A DNA stretch of 64,000 bases, from NCBI RefSeq assembly GCF_963966145.1, contig NC_091046.1:3286001-3350000 (forward strand), given 5' to 3'. The DNA comes from Tenebrio molitor. Lineage: Eukaryota; Arthropoda; Insecta; Coleoptera; Tenebrionidae. The notes beneath the pieces were generated by a model that was not told where the DNA came from, did not search any database, and saw nothing but the letters and a program-made list of their open reading frames with translations. Below, piece by piece: positions 37,709 to 50,752 of the stretch; the first letter of the stretch is position 1, and every line of letters starts with the position of its first letter. The translations under genes and the position numbers were made by a program.

Positions 37709-39530
37709 AGGAATTTTCAAAATGTTGCAAAGAATCCAGGTAAACGAGATGCCAAAACACAATTGAAAACTTGTGCGAAACAGTTGACCGTCAAGATTAA
37801 CAAAAAGATGATTTTCGAAAATTCGTCAAAATATTGTCAAAATGTGGAAAAGTCTCGTTACGTGATGCTGGCAAGACTGGCAAGTCATATTTTGAGACAA
37901 AATGTTTCCACTAGTACACAGGATGCTGTTTCGTACTTTTCAAAATTTTGGTACCTTTCGGAAAGTTTTTGAAAATCATGCTGTATCATGCGAACTTTCA
38001 AAATGTTCCAAAGAATCTAGATCGACGAGATGTCAAAACACTTCCGTCAATAAGAATTCTTGTCGAAAGAATTGGAAACTTGTGCGAAACAGTTGACTTC
38101 CAAGATTGACTAAAAGACGATTTTCGAAAATTCGCCAAAATCTTGTCACAATCTGGAAAAGTCTCGTTACGTAATGCTTGCGAGACTTCAAGTCATATTT
38201 TGAGACAAAATGTTTCCCACTAGTACACAGGATGCTGTTTCGTACTTTTCAAAATTTTGGTAACTTTCGGAAAATTTTTGAAAATCATGCTGTATCATGC
38301 GAACTTTCAAAAACTTCCAAAGAATCTAGATCAACGAGATGGCAAAACACTTCCGTCAATAGAATGAATTCTTGTCGAAAGAATTGAAAACTTGTGCGAA
38401 ACAGTTGACTTCCAAGATTGACTAAAAGACGATTTTCGAAAATTCGCCAAAATCTTGTCACAATCTGGAAAAGTCTCGTTACGTAATGCTGGCGAGACTT
38501 CAAGTCATATTTTGAGACAAAATGTTTCCCACTAGTACACAGGATGCTGTTTCGTACTTTTCAAAATTTTGGTAACTTTCGGAAAATTTTTGAAAATCAT
38601 GCTGTATCATGCGAACTTTCAAAAACTTCCAAAGAATCTAGATCAACGAGATGGCAAAACACTTCCGTCAATAGAATGAATTCTTGTCGAAAGAATTGAA
38701 AACTTGTGCGAAACAGTTGACTTCCAAGATTGACTAAAAGACGATTTTCGAAAATTCGCCAAAATCTTGTTACAAGCTGGAAAAGTCTCGTTACGTAATG
38801 CTGGCAAGACTGGCAAGTCATATTTTGAGACAAAATGTTTCCACTAGCACACAGGATGCTGTTTCGTATTTTCCAAAATTTTGGTAACATTCGGAAAATT
38901 TGTGAAAATCATGGTGTATCATGCGAACTTTCAAAATATTCCAAAGAATCTAGATCAACGAGATGTCAAAACACTTCCGTCAATAAGACTTCTTGTCGAA
39001 AGAATTGAAAACTTGTGCGAAATAGTTGACTTCCAAGATTGACTAAAAGACGATTTTCGAAAATTCGCCAAAATCTTGTCAAAATCTGGAAAAGTCTCGT
39101 TACGTAATGCTGGCGAGATTTCAAGTCATATTTTGAGACAAAATGTTTCCACTAGTACACAGGATGCTGTTTCGTACTTTTCAAAATTTTGGTAACTTTC
39201 GGAAAATTTTTGAAAATCATGCTGTATCATGCGAACTTTCAAAATGTTCCAAAGAATCTAGATCAACGAGATGTCAAAACACTTCCGTCAATAAGAATTC
39301 TTGTCGAAAGAATTGAAAACTTGTGCGAAAGAGTTGACTTTCAAGATTGACTAAAAGACGATTTTCGAAAATTCGCCAAAATCTTGTCACAATCTGGAAA
39401 AGTCTCGTTACGTTACGTAATGCGAGACTTCAAGTCATGTTTTGAGACAAAATTTCTTCTCAGGATGTTGTTTCATCTTTTTTAAAATTTTGGTAACTTT
39501 CGGAAATTTTTGAAAATCATATTGTATTCA
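37709..39530 (+). repeat. Tandem satellite array, about 310-base unit, ~5.9 copies
   Basis: The marker GGATGCTGTTTCGTA-like sequence occurs at 37921, 38230, 38542, 38854, 39162 and (diverged) 39463, giving spacings of 309, 312, 312, 308 and 301 bases. Each unit contains the perfect 12-base palindrome ATTTTCGAAAAT and the blocks GTCTCGTTACGTAATGC and ATTTTGAGACAAAAT. Units starting at 38230 and 38542 match without difference over roughly 245 bases, whereas the edge units are diverged and partly deleted. Minus-strand frames of 72 and 97 codons run through the units but match no known protein. Confidence 0.95.
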
Positions 39531-40918
39531 TGTTGAAGCATTTGACGTTGCCATTTGCATTTGAACCAATATTGGACTTCCCGAGCTGTCAGCAAATCCG
39601 AAATAAAATCTTTCGATGCCACATTTTAATTATTCATCGCTTTTTTCTATCCGTTCCTCTTCGCGCCTCTAAAATATTAATTTCTATTATAGTCGCCCTT
39701 ATTCACAGATCTTTCCGCTACGCAAGTGTAATAAGGGAAAAATGTAAATATCGGGGCGGAAAAAGTTCAACGGCAGACTTGCAGTCGCTCCTGTAATTTA
39801 TCAAGAACTCGATAAGTAAGGAAATTAATTGATCACAGTTGATTCTGAATATGTATTATGTTGGGTCGCTGAGCTGCTGAATTATTAACGAGTCATTTAA
39901 TAATCGTTATATGGAGTGTCTCCTCGTTTGTTATCAAGACGTGGAAGATATTTTTTTAAGCGGATCATCCGAAACACCCGCAGCGGCTGCGATTTTTCAT
40001 CGGGAAAGTCAATTAACACGTAGTTTTGAAGCGGCGCTCGATCGATCATCGGCGCTCGGGCTGGTTGCTTTATAGTGGCGCGGCGACTGGTCGCGCGGAA
40101 GCGGCAGACGCTGGCGCCATCTCGCGACCGCCGCAATCAAATTCCCATTTTCGGACAGATCACGATAACACTGGCCATGTGATGCGGAATCTTTACTCCG
40201 GAGGGTTAATTCGATCCCGTTTTCCGGCGAGTCGAGGGCCATTTGTATTCCGATGCGAATATGTAAATCAGGGGCGTTTCGGCATGTTTATAACGAAAGT
40301 GTTATAGTTTTAATTAGTTGGTGAAAATGGCAGGGCGTTCGAAAAACGTGCGCCGAGCGTGCAGGCAACGACTGGTCGAGATCTACACCGGCGATATGTT
40401 AAGTAGGATTTCTAATTTAACAACAATAGATCGATGGATTGGAATGTTAGGTCGACGGCGAAATATGTAAATGAATCAAAAACATGATACGGAGAGGCAG
40501 AACCGGAATGTAAAGTACACAGAATGGCTGTTTTTACACGATGCTAATAAATATGTAAAATCCGGAGAGTGTGGTGGAGATGTTAATCACAAAATAAATT
40601 CAGCCGAGTCGCTTCTGTCAATATTACGACTTTAGAACTGTCGATTCGGAATGACGGGTTCGTTTCTCTTGATTTTTCCGTTATCTGGTGGAAATGTTCG
40701 AGTGAAAGGTTGATAATGCGCCAACGAACAGCCAACTTGTCACCTCAATGTTTTAAGTCTGCCGCCAGTCAAAAGTAATCAAATCAGTCATTAGAGTAAT
40801 CCATGTGGGTTTTAGTAATTTTTGCGGAGTTGCAATCAACAATGAAGTTCGACTTATTTCATTTTTCAACTCAGTACCTTCAAAAAGACATTTCGCGACC
40901 GCATAGTAGTCGCAGGCC
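39531..40918. other. No supported gene
   Basis: Mixed-composition sequence, CpG-rich around 40020-40140. Overlapping short frames on both strands have no recognised domain. Confidence 0.45.
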
Positions 40919-40974
40919 ATTTTGAGGCACTAGTGCGCGAACGTCGATTTTGCACACTAGTACTTCAAAATCAT
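40919..40974. repeat. Short inverted repeat (hairpin)
   Basis: ATTTTGAGGCACTAGTGCGC is followed, after a short loop, by GCACACTAGTACTTCAAAAT, its approximate reverse complement. More GCGC/GAGCG-rich palindromic bits follow to 41090. It may be the core of a degraded miniature element; no second copy was found here. Confidence 0.55.
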
Positions 40975-42441
40975 CCAAAAAGCATTCGCCTTTTTGAGCA
41001 TTCTGAAAATAATTTGACACATTCGCGCAAATGAAGCACTCGCTCCTCCGTCGCTCGTGCCTAAAATAATGCGCTCATGCGCTTTTCGCACCCATTTCGT
41101 AAATAACTATTACCACATTTATATTCTGGGCGACGTTCACAATAATTTTTTTAGTTGCTCTTGCAGTTTCTTTTGTGGCATCCAGATTTGATTATTTGTT
41201 GTGTTATTTACGATTGCACCGGCCTGAGGCGGCGGCCGGAAGCACGGCCTCGACTTGCCGCCCCCACCGTGTACACTTTTATTATGCGTGCGTCCAAAAA
41301 TTCGCCGTTCTTCCCGTATTACTTTCGTTCGTTTTATTCATGAAAGTTGCAAACATTTCCGTTTATGGCCGGGAAGAATGTGTAGAGAATTATTTAATCT
41401 CGCCGGCGGCGGGGGCGGCGGCAGCGCCGATGTTGAAAAGAAGCCCTCGTGGTGACTCTCAAGGTGCTCAACCATTCAGATATTCCGCAATACATCGCCT
41501 CCTTCACGGCCATTTCCAAGTCAATTTGGCGGTTCAACATCCCGCATGCAGACGCTAAGGAAATTCAATTAACTTTAATGGTTGATCCGACCATTGCCGA
41601 CTGAGCGTTCAAACTTTGCGCACGGCACTAAAAAACCGACCCTCACCGACGCCTCCACCCGAATAATATCCTTGTAATGGATTTAGAATTAAGTGATCTG
41701 TTCGGTGGGAATGTCGCAACGTATTTTATTTGCATATTTGCGGGGATCCGGTGGTTTATTGCGAGATGAAAAACGGAAGGCGCGAGGGGAGAACGAGAAA
41801 TGGGGGGCATCTGCCGAGAAGAGGGAGGAAGCGGACGGAGATATGAACACTTCTCTCACTTCGGACAGAAAATTGGCGGCGGCGGACGACGCTCGCCGCC
41901 GTCCTTGCACAACTTACACGCTTATGGTGTTAGGTGCGTGGAGTTAAGATGGGGTAACAGGACTGAGTTGCTCGAGAGAGAACGAACTTCCAAACCAAAG
42001 ATGAAACTCTATACCAGACGCTTCTCTTAACTTTTCTAACTTTCCCGCTCTTCTCAAAATCTACGAAGTTTTTGTAAAAAAAATATGCTCGCACCACTAA
42101 TTAATAGTTGAAGAGGAGTTGTGTTGTGTCTATCCCGGCGCATCCACCATTCTTACAACTAGAAAAATCACAGCAAATCGGTGATTTACGTTATTCTATT
42201 CTTGTCCACTGTCGGTTCTTTTTACATCTTTATCAACGTTTTTACGTAATACAAAATTTTAACAGGTTGTTATAAAATTAAAATGGACATTATTTGATGA
42301 TAAAATACATAATGAGTACAATGTGATCAAAAAGAAAACAAATCAAAGCAGACATTGCAAATTTATCACTCATGAATTTTAGACATTATGGAATTATAAT
42401 TGTACATTTTTATTATTATTATCTGATAATGGAGAGAGATC
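40975..42441. other. No supported gene
   Basis: Contains a GC-rich stretch (41215-41450) with GGCGGCGGGGGCGG-like runs, then AT-rich sequence. Frames up to 127 codons overlap on both strands without recognisable domains. TATCCCGGCGCATCCACCAT at 42131 recurs in near-identical form at 45247. Confidence 0.45.
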
Positions 42442-43529
42442 TCGGTTACTTGCCAACGGATTTTTATGAAATTTAAAATGCAGATATTTTAGACTGTGAA
42501 GGTTCAATTGGTAATAATAAAATTACCTCAAGTTAAAAAATGTAATTTTAACATATGTTTCCCTTATCGAAAAATAAGCGCGATTATTATTAGATTGTTA
42601 AACATTAAAAAATAGGGGTCTACACAAAAAATTAAGTAAATCACTTGTCTGATTCAACGAAAAGATTAGATTTTGTCGTTAAAAATTTAATGTAAAATTT
42701 GAAGGTATTTGAGCAGTTACCTTTTGAAACAATTGATGATTAATTGCCAAGCAACATTTTCTAAACCCTTTAAAATCTGTCAAAATTGGGCGCGCTTTAT
42801 TAGAAACGGCAAATTGTGAAAATGCTCTAAAAATAGACTACAGCGGCAGAAATTTCAATATTGTTGAAAAAGGAAAAAAAAAATGCCTATGGAGAGTGTC
42901 GTAAGAACTTCAGTGACACAGTTCGTTTTCTCGTGGAACACTATCCAAATGTAGGTTTTACAAAATGTAAGGTTGACAGAGTCGTCAATTTATTTGAAGA
43001 CACAGCAAGCGTACGTGAACTAAATTACCTTGCTAAAATATCCCGATCGTGTTTTAGTCCTTTATGGAAGAATTAAAGCATCCATTATAATAAATTACGT
43101 CCAAATGTTGTCTTTAACTTTGTAAGTGTTTGTAAGGTTAGCAAGATAAGCGTCAAATATGTCACCTGCGCTTCTGCGAAAAGGGATGGCCAAAATTCTG
43201 CAAAATTGCGCGTTTGTTTCATACGCGTCTACGTTTTTGCATTTGCAGCCACGTTTAACACAGTTTTTTGCTTTTTTCTTGCAAACCAGACGTCTTTCAA
43301 GGACGAGTTTATCTCTACAGCATTTTTTATTGACGATCAATTTTTTAAGTAAATCTTTATTGATTCAACATTTTAAAAAGGCATGTAAAAATTACGTTTT
43401 TAAGACTTGGGTGATTGCATTAATGGGATTCTTCACCGTCTAAAATATCTGCATTTTAAATTTCACAAAAATCCGCTGGAAATAACTGAGTTATTGGGCT
43501 CGAAAGTCTTAGCTGAGACACCCCGTATA
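42442..43529 (+). mobile_element. Decayed mariner-type element with 38-base inverted repeats
   Basis: The segment at 42457-42494 (CGGATTTTTATGAAATTTAA ... ATTTTAGAC) is repeated in inverse at 43438-43475 with one mismatch. Weaker matching continues outward on both sides for about 15-20 bases (CTCGGTTACTTGCC against CTCAGTTATTTCC). The right side runs into GAGACACCCCGTATA at about 43515-43529, a terminus style common in insect mariner-like elements. A DUF4817-type transposase fragment lies between the arms. No catalytic DDE core is recognised, so the element is internally deleted. Confidence 0.75.
42861..43076 (+). pseudogene. Transposase N-terminal helix-turn-helix fragment (DUF4817 type)
   Basis: The frame reads AYGECRKNFSDTVRFLVEHY, then PNVGFTKCKVDRVVNLFEDTA, then SVREL. 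This follows the pattern of insect DUF4817 domains: a YGE.RKN start, an .AVRL...RYP helix, a recognition helix ending in a VxxFxETGSV-like segment. The similarity is judged from memory. The frame continues about 20 codons without similarity and stops at 43076. The catalytic half is absent. A minus-strand frame at 43095-43340 inside the same element is Cys/Lys-rich (CVKRGCKCKN) and unrecognised. Confidence 0.6.
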
Positions 43530-45712
43530 ACATTTTACATTCGTTGGAATGGGTAATTTACCAGCTTTTTTGCCAAACCCGACATTTCGCTGAAATGTCA
43601 AAGAAACGTCAACGAGATGCCGTTGTTAACCTAGAAAACAACTTTTCGATTTCGGCAAAGTTTACAGACGTTTGCTGTAATTGTTAATAACAATTATCCT
43701 AATAATTGCAATTCTGCAGTCTATTGAACAACAATTTGGACACTTTGACAACATTTTCTTTTTTTGCTGAAAACTTTCGATTTTCAGTTTTTGTCAAAAA
43801 TGTAAATTTTCAGCTTCTTTTAATTTACATTGAAATTGCACATTACCGTGAAAAAATTCACCAAACAAATCTGGACTGTTCTGTAACAAAATCCAATGTT
43901 AGATCTTCGTGCAAGCTTGTTTTTCCTGATTTTATTCGAAACGCCAATAAACACGGTGACATTCTGATGTTCACTCAAAATGGAAACCACATATTTTAAT
44001 TAATTATCTCGTATTTTGTACTTCAAAGGGAAATATAATATAGATGGGTCAGGTCAATCAACAGAATTAGATTTCAATAGTGGAGATTTATTATCCTGGC
44101 GAATTCACATTTGTACCAGAATGCTGATAATAAATTTTGGAAATTAAATCAGTTATTCTGCGTGCCAATAACTCAATTTTTTCCATAAACGAGAATTTTT
44201 TACCTATGTACAATAATCAATATTTTAAAAAATAAGTTCTTTCAAACATTTGTTAAAAATGTTTATTGCTAGCTAGGTACTTAGTGGACAAAAGTTAGCT
44301 CATGTAAATTACCATCATAGCTGCCCTATTTAGAATTTTTGAGTTTTCGCCATTTCCCTTGTAAGCAAAGTAAAGATGAGACCTATGGCAACTCTTTAGG
44401 ATTTATGTCTTGTATTCAAAATTACAAAAACTTTACAAAAATACGGCGTCCAAACCGAAATTTTAATTAAGATGTGGAAACAGAATCGGAAGCCCAATTC
44501 TAGACCTTTTTCTTCCTAGCTTAATTCATTTTAGCTTCTAATATTTGAAGTTTAATGGATTTTTGTGTAAACATGTCTGCAACAACTACTCATTTTTTTT
44601 AAAGCCCCAAGACATGGCAACATTCTCGCGTTTATTCCATACTGATGTGCCATATATTTTAGTTATTCAGTTCTTGTTCTCAGCAGTAAGAAATGCAAAC
44701 CGCAATTTACGAAATCGGATTTTTAATATTCAGCATTTGTCTTGCAGGTGCATCAAAACACATCAATTATTTACAGTGAATTACCCTATGTGATAACAGT
44801 GAATCTTTTTTCAAGAAACAATAAACTTTTTCGTCCGTCCGACGAATCCACCTATTAAAAAAAAAACTTGATATGTATTTTTAAATTTGTTTATTGTCGA
44901 AAGTAGTACATAAAATGTGCTTGTTAAAATTACGCACATAAAGGAATCCCTGGTCATTTGGAAAATATAATAGGTTAAGTGATTGTGTCGATAAATAAAG
45001 TGTAACCTCCATTTCAGTTTTCAAGCCAATTAAAGGAAGAAATTTCACAGTACAGTTCCACGAAGTGCTTGATAAAATACTGTTCCGGTCGTTTCCCCTA
45101 AAAAAAATTTAAGTATCAAATTTTATTCTAATTTCCTGATTAAGGTTAATAACATGCACACATTTTATTTATTCGTAGAATTTTTAAAATTGAAACACGT
45201 CCGCCACAATTTACACCACCTGGACGAAATACTTAAAACAATTGTTATCCCGGTACATCCACCATGTTTACTGTCAGAAAACTGACAACATATTTATTAT
45301 TTATACTTAATTATCCACTACCAACACGGATTACGCGTCTTAAGCTCCTCTTGCGGTTTTCGTATTCGCACCGTGTCGTTGTTGAAAATAAACAACCGAA
45401 ATTTGTTATTCTACTTTCTTTCAAAACCTTGTCGCCTGAGTAATTTCCCAAGGAAAATATTTACCGCACGGTGCATTCCGACGTAACGTATCACGTTCAA
45501 GTCTTGGTAAAAAAAAATGGTCTTGATTCAATTCGTTTTTGTTAAAAGTCAAAAATAAATATCGCAATGCAGTTGATCATACTTTAAGTTTTTGAAATCT
45601 GGGAAAACAACAGATGCGACATCTCTGTTCAATATAGATTACTTTTTATCTTTTTCTCTTGAAAAACCTGACCTAATTATTATAATAAATTGTTCTTGCC
45701 ATTAAAAGTAAA
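43530..45712. other. No supported gene
   Basis: Strongly AT-rich spacer. Short frames of up to 97 codons show no recognisable domain. TATCCCGGTACATCCACCAT at 45247 recalls 42131. Confidence 0.45.
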
Positions 45713-46102
45713 TAGTTATTTACAGTAAGAGTGAAGAAGGGAAAGTTTCGTTCACGCAAATTCAAGTGAAAGAAAGCGGCTTCACTCTCGAGTGCTGTAT
45801 TTGGTTTTTTTCGATACCTCCTCAGAAAGTGAGTCTGGAACTTTGTGTTCAAAACTTTAAATAAAAATAAATCACATTTTGGGACGGATCGGTTGCTATG
45901 GAAAAAAATAAAATACAAATAACCAAAATTCTGTAACGTCAATAAAGTGGTTGTGTGTAAGTGCTGCGAGGTACCAAATGTTGCTCAAAAAATCAAAATT
46001 ACGTTATCAGACAGGATTGGTAAAATTTATCAGTGAATGAAAACCAGTGGGTGAAAGCCAGTGAGCGAAAGTGAAGTGAACGAAAGAGAAATCGTCACCC
46101 TC
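45713..46102 (+). repeat. Dispersed repeat family A, copy 3 (reverse orientation to copies 1 and 2)
   Basis: Starts TAGTTATTTACAGTAAGAGTG and contains TTCGATACCTCCTCAGAAAG at 45810, matching one of the inverted repeats at 15236. The plus-strand remnant frame includes the short block RYQMLLKKSKLRYQ and ends at a stop. The EELYVPD half is deleted. The far terminus is replaced after GTCACCCTC. Confidence 0.85.
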
Positions 46103-47189
46103 AAATCGATCGTTCTAATTAACGCTTCGCTGCAGCACAAAACGAATTTTTAAAATTTTATTCGTCGCGTAATAAATATATAGATTGACAGAATTAACCC
46201 TCCGAATAAAAAATATCATCTCGTTTGATGGCGTTAAGGTTTAAATAATTCACCGCACACCTGGGGCTCATAAACTCGACACCATTTTAATCAGTGGTAA
46301 AAGCAACCAACGTGTGGTGCGCCCTCATTAAAAATTTACATAAATTTATTATGTCATAATTCGCTCGACCACGAAAATCGACGACGTATCGATGACTCGA
46401 TTTTTCTTTTTTCCCCCGACCCCAAAAATTACGTTTCGATTTTTATCAATTATTCACGAAACAATCGAATTTTTTTTCCACCCACCGACAGCGTTTACCG
46501 TTTTTCCCCTGTTTTTTTCCTGCTGTCGTTCTTTTATTTTCCGATTACGATCGGCCGTAATAATATTTTAGTCCGCCACTAAATTACAGCCGGAATGCCG
46601 GAAATTGTAAATCGATGATGTTGTAATTAATGACTCTTCGAGTCGTTTTAAATCTCGTTCCCTCGACGTCATAAATTATTAATTCGGCGATTCCCATCGC
46701 CGGAACGGTGTTACTTCTGGTTCTTATTTTAATTGAATCGAGGGCGGATTTCTATTGAGGGATGTCTATTTTCGGTGGTTTAAAAACCCGATCATCTCGC
46801 ATTGTGGCCGTGAATAATTCAGGACCGGCTCTGCAGGTTTCGTGTGCCATTATCGATTCCTGCCGGGACGTCAATGTGTATCGCATAAATAATTCCCAAT
46901 CTATAAATGTTTTCGTTCACAGCAGTCATCAAAAGACACTCCAATTTTATTCGACCAAATTATCCATAAAACCGACAAATAATGCGATTAGATACTTAAC
47001 GGTATTAAAAAGCATAAGGGAGGGTTTATCGACCCAGTTCCGACGGTAATATCGTTAATACTCGCCCGTACGTCAAACCCCCCAACCCCCAAACAGGGAA
47101 ACACTCCAAATGTACAAACGAAATCCTGACGCTGTAAAATTTTAAACCATCAACTCCAATTAGCACAACACAAAATGTTTTCTGCTACC
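46103..47189. other. No supported gene
   Basis: Mixed sequence with TTTTTTCC-rich stretches. A 95-codon frame at 46762-47049 is unrecognised. Confidence 0.45.
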
Positions 47190-47552
47190 AAGGCCAAAAA
47201 GTGATTTTTTTTCGTCCGAGTCTGGTTTTCTGGCCGAGGCGCAGCCGAGGCTTGAAACTGGCGAGGACAAAAGGCACTTTTTGACAGAAGTGCACATAAT
47301 TTCTTTTAGGCGACCGCACGAACAACAAAGCAAAAGATATCATTGGAAAAATTACAAATTTATTTTGTATCTACCTTGATTGATACATTTATTAATACAT
47401 ATTAACAAATTTTTTGGTGACAGGACAATTATCGGTTTTGTCGGTTTCGTTGCTAACGTACTAAAGAGGCCAACAGATAGCGCGCCACGGTCAACGTTCG
47501 AAAAAATGCGTCCGTAAAAAGTTACTTTTCGTCCGCTTGTGAATACGTAAAA
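47190..47552 (+). repeat. Dispersed repeat family E, copy 1
   Basis: About 360 bases shared in the same orientation with 55549-55896. The 5' third forms a hairpin: CAAAAAGTG and TTTTCGTCC pair with GGACAAAAGGCACTTTTTG, around a GGCCGAGGCGCAGCCGAGGC core. Then come GGCGACCGCACGAAC, an AT-rich middle, GGACAATTATCGGTTTTGTC, and the end TTTTCGTCCGCTTGTGAATAC. There is no recognisable protein frame. Confidence 0.85.
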
Positions 47553-49660
47553 GTTTGAAATGCAAAGAGTGGAATTCGTTTTGGCGATTGATTCCATCGA
47601 GTGCAGAAGTATATCGAGCAAAAAGCAAAAAGAAAAGTTGATCAAATCGGCTTTACAGTGGCGTGCCCTACATTTTAGTTATGCTATATGCTTAATAGGA
47701 CTACACTCTGGGCAAGTGTCTTTTAAGAAGCATTTAGCAGGATGGACACGTTTGAGTGAACTGAATGACTGAAAAGCAAAAATGAAATTTTTGAAAAATA
47801 ATAATTTCAATTATTTTTCATTAGATTCCAAAATATTTCAGAGCAATCTTTGTTCTAGATTAAAAGTAGAATAATTTTTGGCATAATTTCACGGTTTTCC
47901 ACAGTGCAGTAATTTGGGAAATGAAAGTTAAATATTAGAATTTGTGATGTTAAATAAAAAATAAGAAAAAGAGATAAGGCACGTGCTGGTGTTTGAGGTG
48001 ACTGTTTGAGATGAAAATGATGATTTTTGCGATTTTGACCCTCGGCTCGAAATTAGCTAGTGCAAACGCTTTAAGTAGCTTTCCTTGTACTTTTCCGGGG
48101 ATAAACTGGAGTGAAATTTTTCCGTCCCCCTGGGCGTCCCTCCGGAAAATCGATCCCCCCGCCTGGGTTTTTTCCCGATTGGATCCGTCGAAAGCCGGTC
48201 CCCTCCTCGTCGTTTCCATTATTGTTGATAATTGCAAGAAACGAGTTAATTTTCGGTTATGATTCCGTCTGAAACTTTATTAACTACCTACTTTAAAGTC
48301 GCTGCCGTCTCGGTCGGCGCAAACGGGGCGAACTTCCAATTTTTATGCAAATTCAAAATCAAAGGAATAATAGGCAACTCTGCGAAAATTATCCAGCCAA
48401 CAAAGTAAATAGTGAATTAAGCTACAAACCGGCGAAGTTTGGAAAACATTTAAAAATGCTAATTTAAATTGACATTGTGAAATGAGCTGTGGCACAACGA
48501 ACGAAGACGGATGCTGCACGGTTTGGAAAGTTCCAAGTTTGGAAAACAAGAAGACGACGGGAAAAGTGCGATTTTTCCGGCAACCATAATTTATGCACCG
48601 CCGACCGTGATCGGTGGAAACTCATAAACCGGCGAAATTTAATTTCGATCCCGTCTAATAAAAGGCGAGGAAGGCGTCTTCGCCACGACAAGTTCGATTC
48701 ATTGTCGGCTCCGCTGCAGGATTTTCCCTTTGAATTCGAACGGGATGTTGCAAATATCAACGAAGACGACGAGTTTCTTCTTATTTGTAAAGTCGTTACG
48801 CTTTTAACGATTCATCAACCGGTGCAGACGCCTTTTCGGGCATGATAGATGATGGATCTGTCGCTAGATGGAATATTTTTTTCGACAAAACTAGACTCTG
48901 CCAGGGGAGTTTCTGTTAAAGCTCTACAGCCGTCAAAAGTTTCTGATTAAATTGTGATTAAAGGCAACATTCAACTTCGCTTTGCAAAAATTGCGAAGAG
49001 TCTCGGTTAAATTCGATGTCCAAAACAGTTTCCAAACATTAATTAAAAAAAGATTTTTAGGATGTCTTCTCGGTGCTTTTTAAATTTCGAGCTCCAACCA
49101 GAGTGGATTAATTATTACTGTTGTAATAGCGTTGCTGAATTGTAATTTTTCAACTAAATCTCATTGTTGCTAAGTATCGATTCAATAGTTTTGATTTTTT
49201 GTATTATTTTGGAAAGAATATTGATACGATCTGGAATAAACCGAGAAATTACTTGTGTAGTAACAAAATACCAAAAGCGGAAACCTCTACAAGCTTTGGC
49301 TTTATGCAGTAAGAGGAAATAGCAAAATGTGCTAAGACAGTGACAGTTTCACACACTACGAAGAAACCAAACCTCTAAACATTTTGGAAGAATTTTCAAA
49401 GACACGAGGATTATTTGTTTCCCATAAAATATTTCAATGATAATGGATGATCAATTTTTGTTGTTGTTGGTTATCATGTTGGTATTGTCTAAAGGATTCT
49501 GGCAGCGTCAGCCAATACGGGGGAATATCCCAAGTTTCAATTGTTTTTTGCCAACCATCATAAAATTCCCCAGAATTTTAAAATTCTTACTTTTGATCTA
49601 AAAACGGCTCAAAAGGTGCAAAATTTAAAAAATAGCATATTACATGCGTTTAATAAATAA
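47553..49660. other. No supported gene
   Basis: Frames of 83 codons (48011-48262, hydrophobic start) and 118 codons (48489-48845, Arg-rich then acidic) overlap minus-strand frames and match nothing known to me. No repeats are recognised. Confidence 0.4.
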
Positions 49661-49726
49661 TAAGAGGTATTGTCGCACTCGCTTCGCTCGTCGTGCCCCA
49701 AACACGCGCGTGCGCCAATACCCTTA
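49661..49726. repeat. Short hairpin repeat
   Basis: TAAGAGGTATTGTCGCAC pairs with GTGCGCCAATACCCTTA, around a GC-rich loop containing CTCGCTTCGCTCG. It has the look of a tiny non-autonomous DNA element, with a single copy here. Confidence 0.6.
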
Positions 49727-50752
49727 CATAATAATACTGTTGGACGCGCTATTATGTTCATTCGGCACTAGCTTACTTGGACTTGATTAAAAGAAAATAA
49801 ATAAATAAAACTTTTGGTAAAGCCTTTGTAAAGATTAATAGACTAATGGTTAAAAAGTCCAATTAACTAGGCAGTTCTAAGATTAAGAAAGAAAGTGTTG
49901 AAAAAGACAGAAACTTATCTCTTAAATCTTCTGGTTGAATTTTTTTATACACTTATAATTTTCAGAAATTTTAGCAAATTGTAGTAATTTTCAAAGTACG
50001 AGTACTTAGATAAAATTTCAATTATGTACTTTCCTTGCCCTTAGAAAATTGAGATCTATTTCTCACATGATCGAATTTTCGTCTAATTTTCAAAAAAAAA
50101 TGTTTGGCTATTTTGGATTTCGTTGAAATAGATTAATCTGACATTCAAATTGCAAATAAAAATCGTAATCACCGTAAGCTTCTTGGAAAACTTTATCGAA
50201 TTCACGTAGCGTAAGTAAAACATCTTTTACATTTGTTATTTTTAGAAAATTTTAGGTAAGCTCTATAGATCGCTGAAAATAAGCATTTTCATCGATAGCT
50301 CATTTCAAAAATGGGATCTGCCTCGCCGTTTTTAAGTGACCTGCATGTTTAGGCTCACAATTTTAGAAGCTTTTATTACTCTTCTCATTAAACGTTATTT
50401 CCTCCTCAATTCCTCCTCAAAACAAAGAGTAAAGTAGCACAATTTTTTTCTCTTGAAAATAAAAACACAGCCGATTCAGTTAACTTATTGATATTGGGAT
50501 TGTTCTGTTGACATCGTACGCCAAAGCAACAATAAAGTAATGTATAAAGAAGAAAATTAAAAGTACCCTTGAGAAACACAATACAAAAAAAAAAAAAAGA
50601 AAATATTGAATGATGTCACGTTGACAGTGATATGTTACGTCACCATGTTGTGGCGAAGGAGAAACCTAGTGGGACCTGCTTTGCTGTCCTTTTGCACAAG
50701 TATTTTTGCCAATGAAATGCATTAGGTCTTGCAAACAATAGCACATTTACCG
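49727..50752. other. No supported gene
   Basis: AT-rich spacer with a poly-A run near 50587. No frame of interest. Confidence 0.5.

Noticed and set aside
38285..38890. Repeated minus-strand frames of 72 and 97 codons in the satellite
   Set aside because: They follow the repeat unit rather than a gene, share no similarity with known proteins, and are broken in other units.
37709..39530. Possible CRISPR array
   Set aside because: The repeats are adjacent ~310-base units without spacers, and the context is eukaryotic. It is a satellite.
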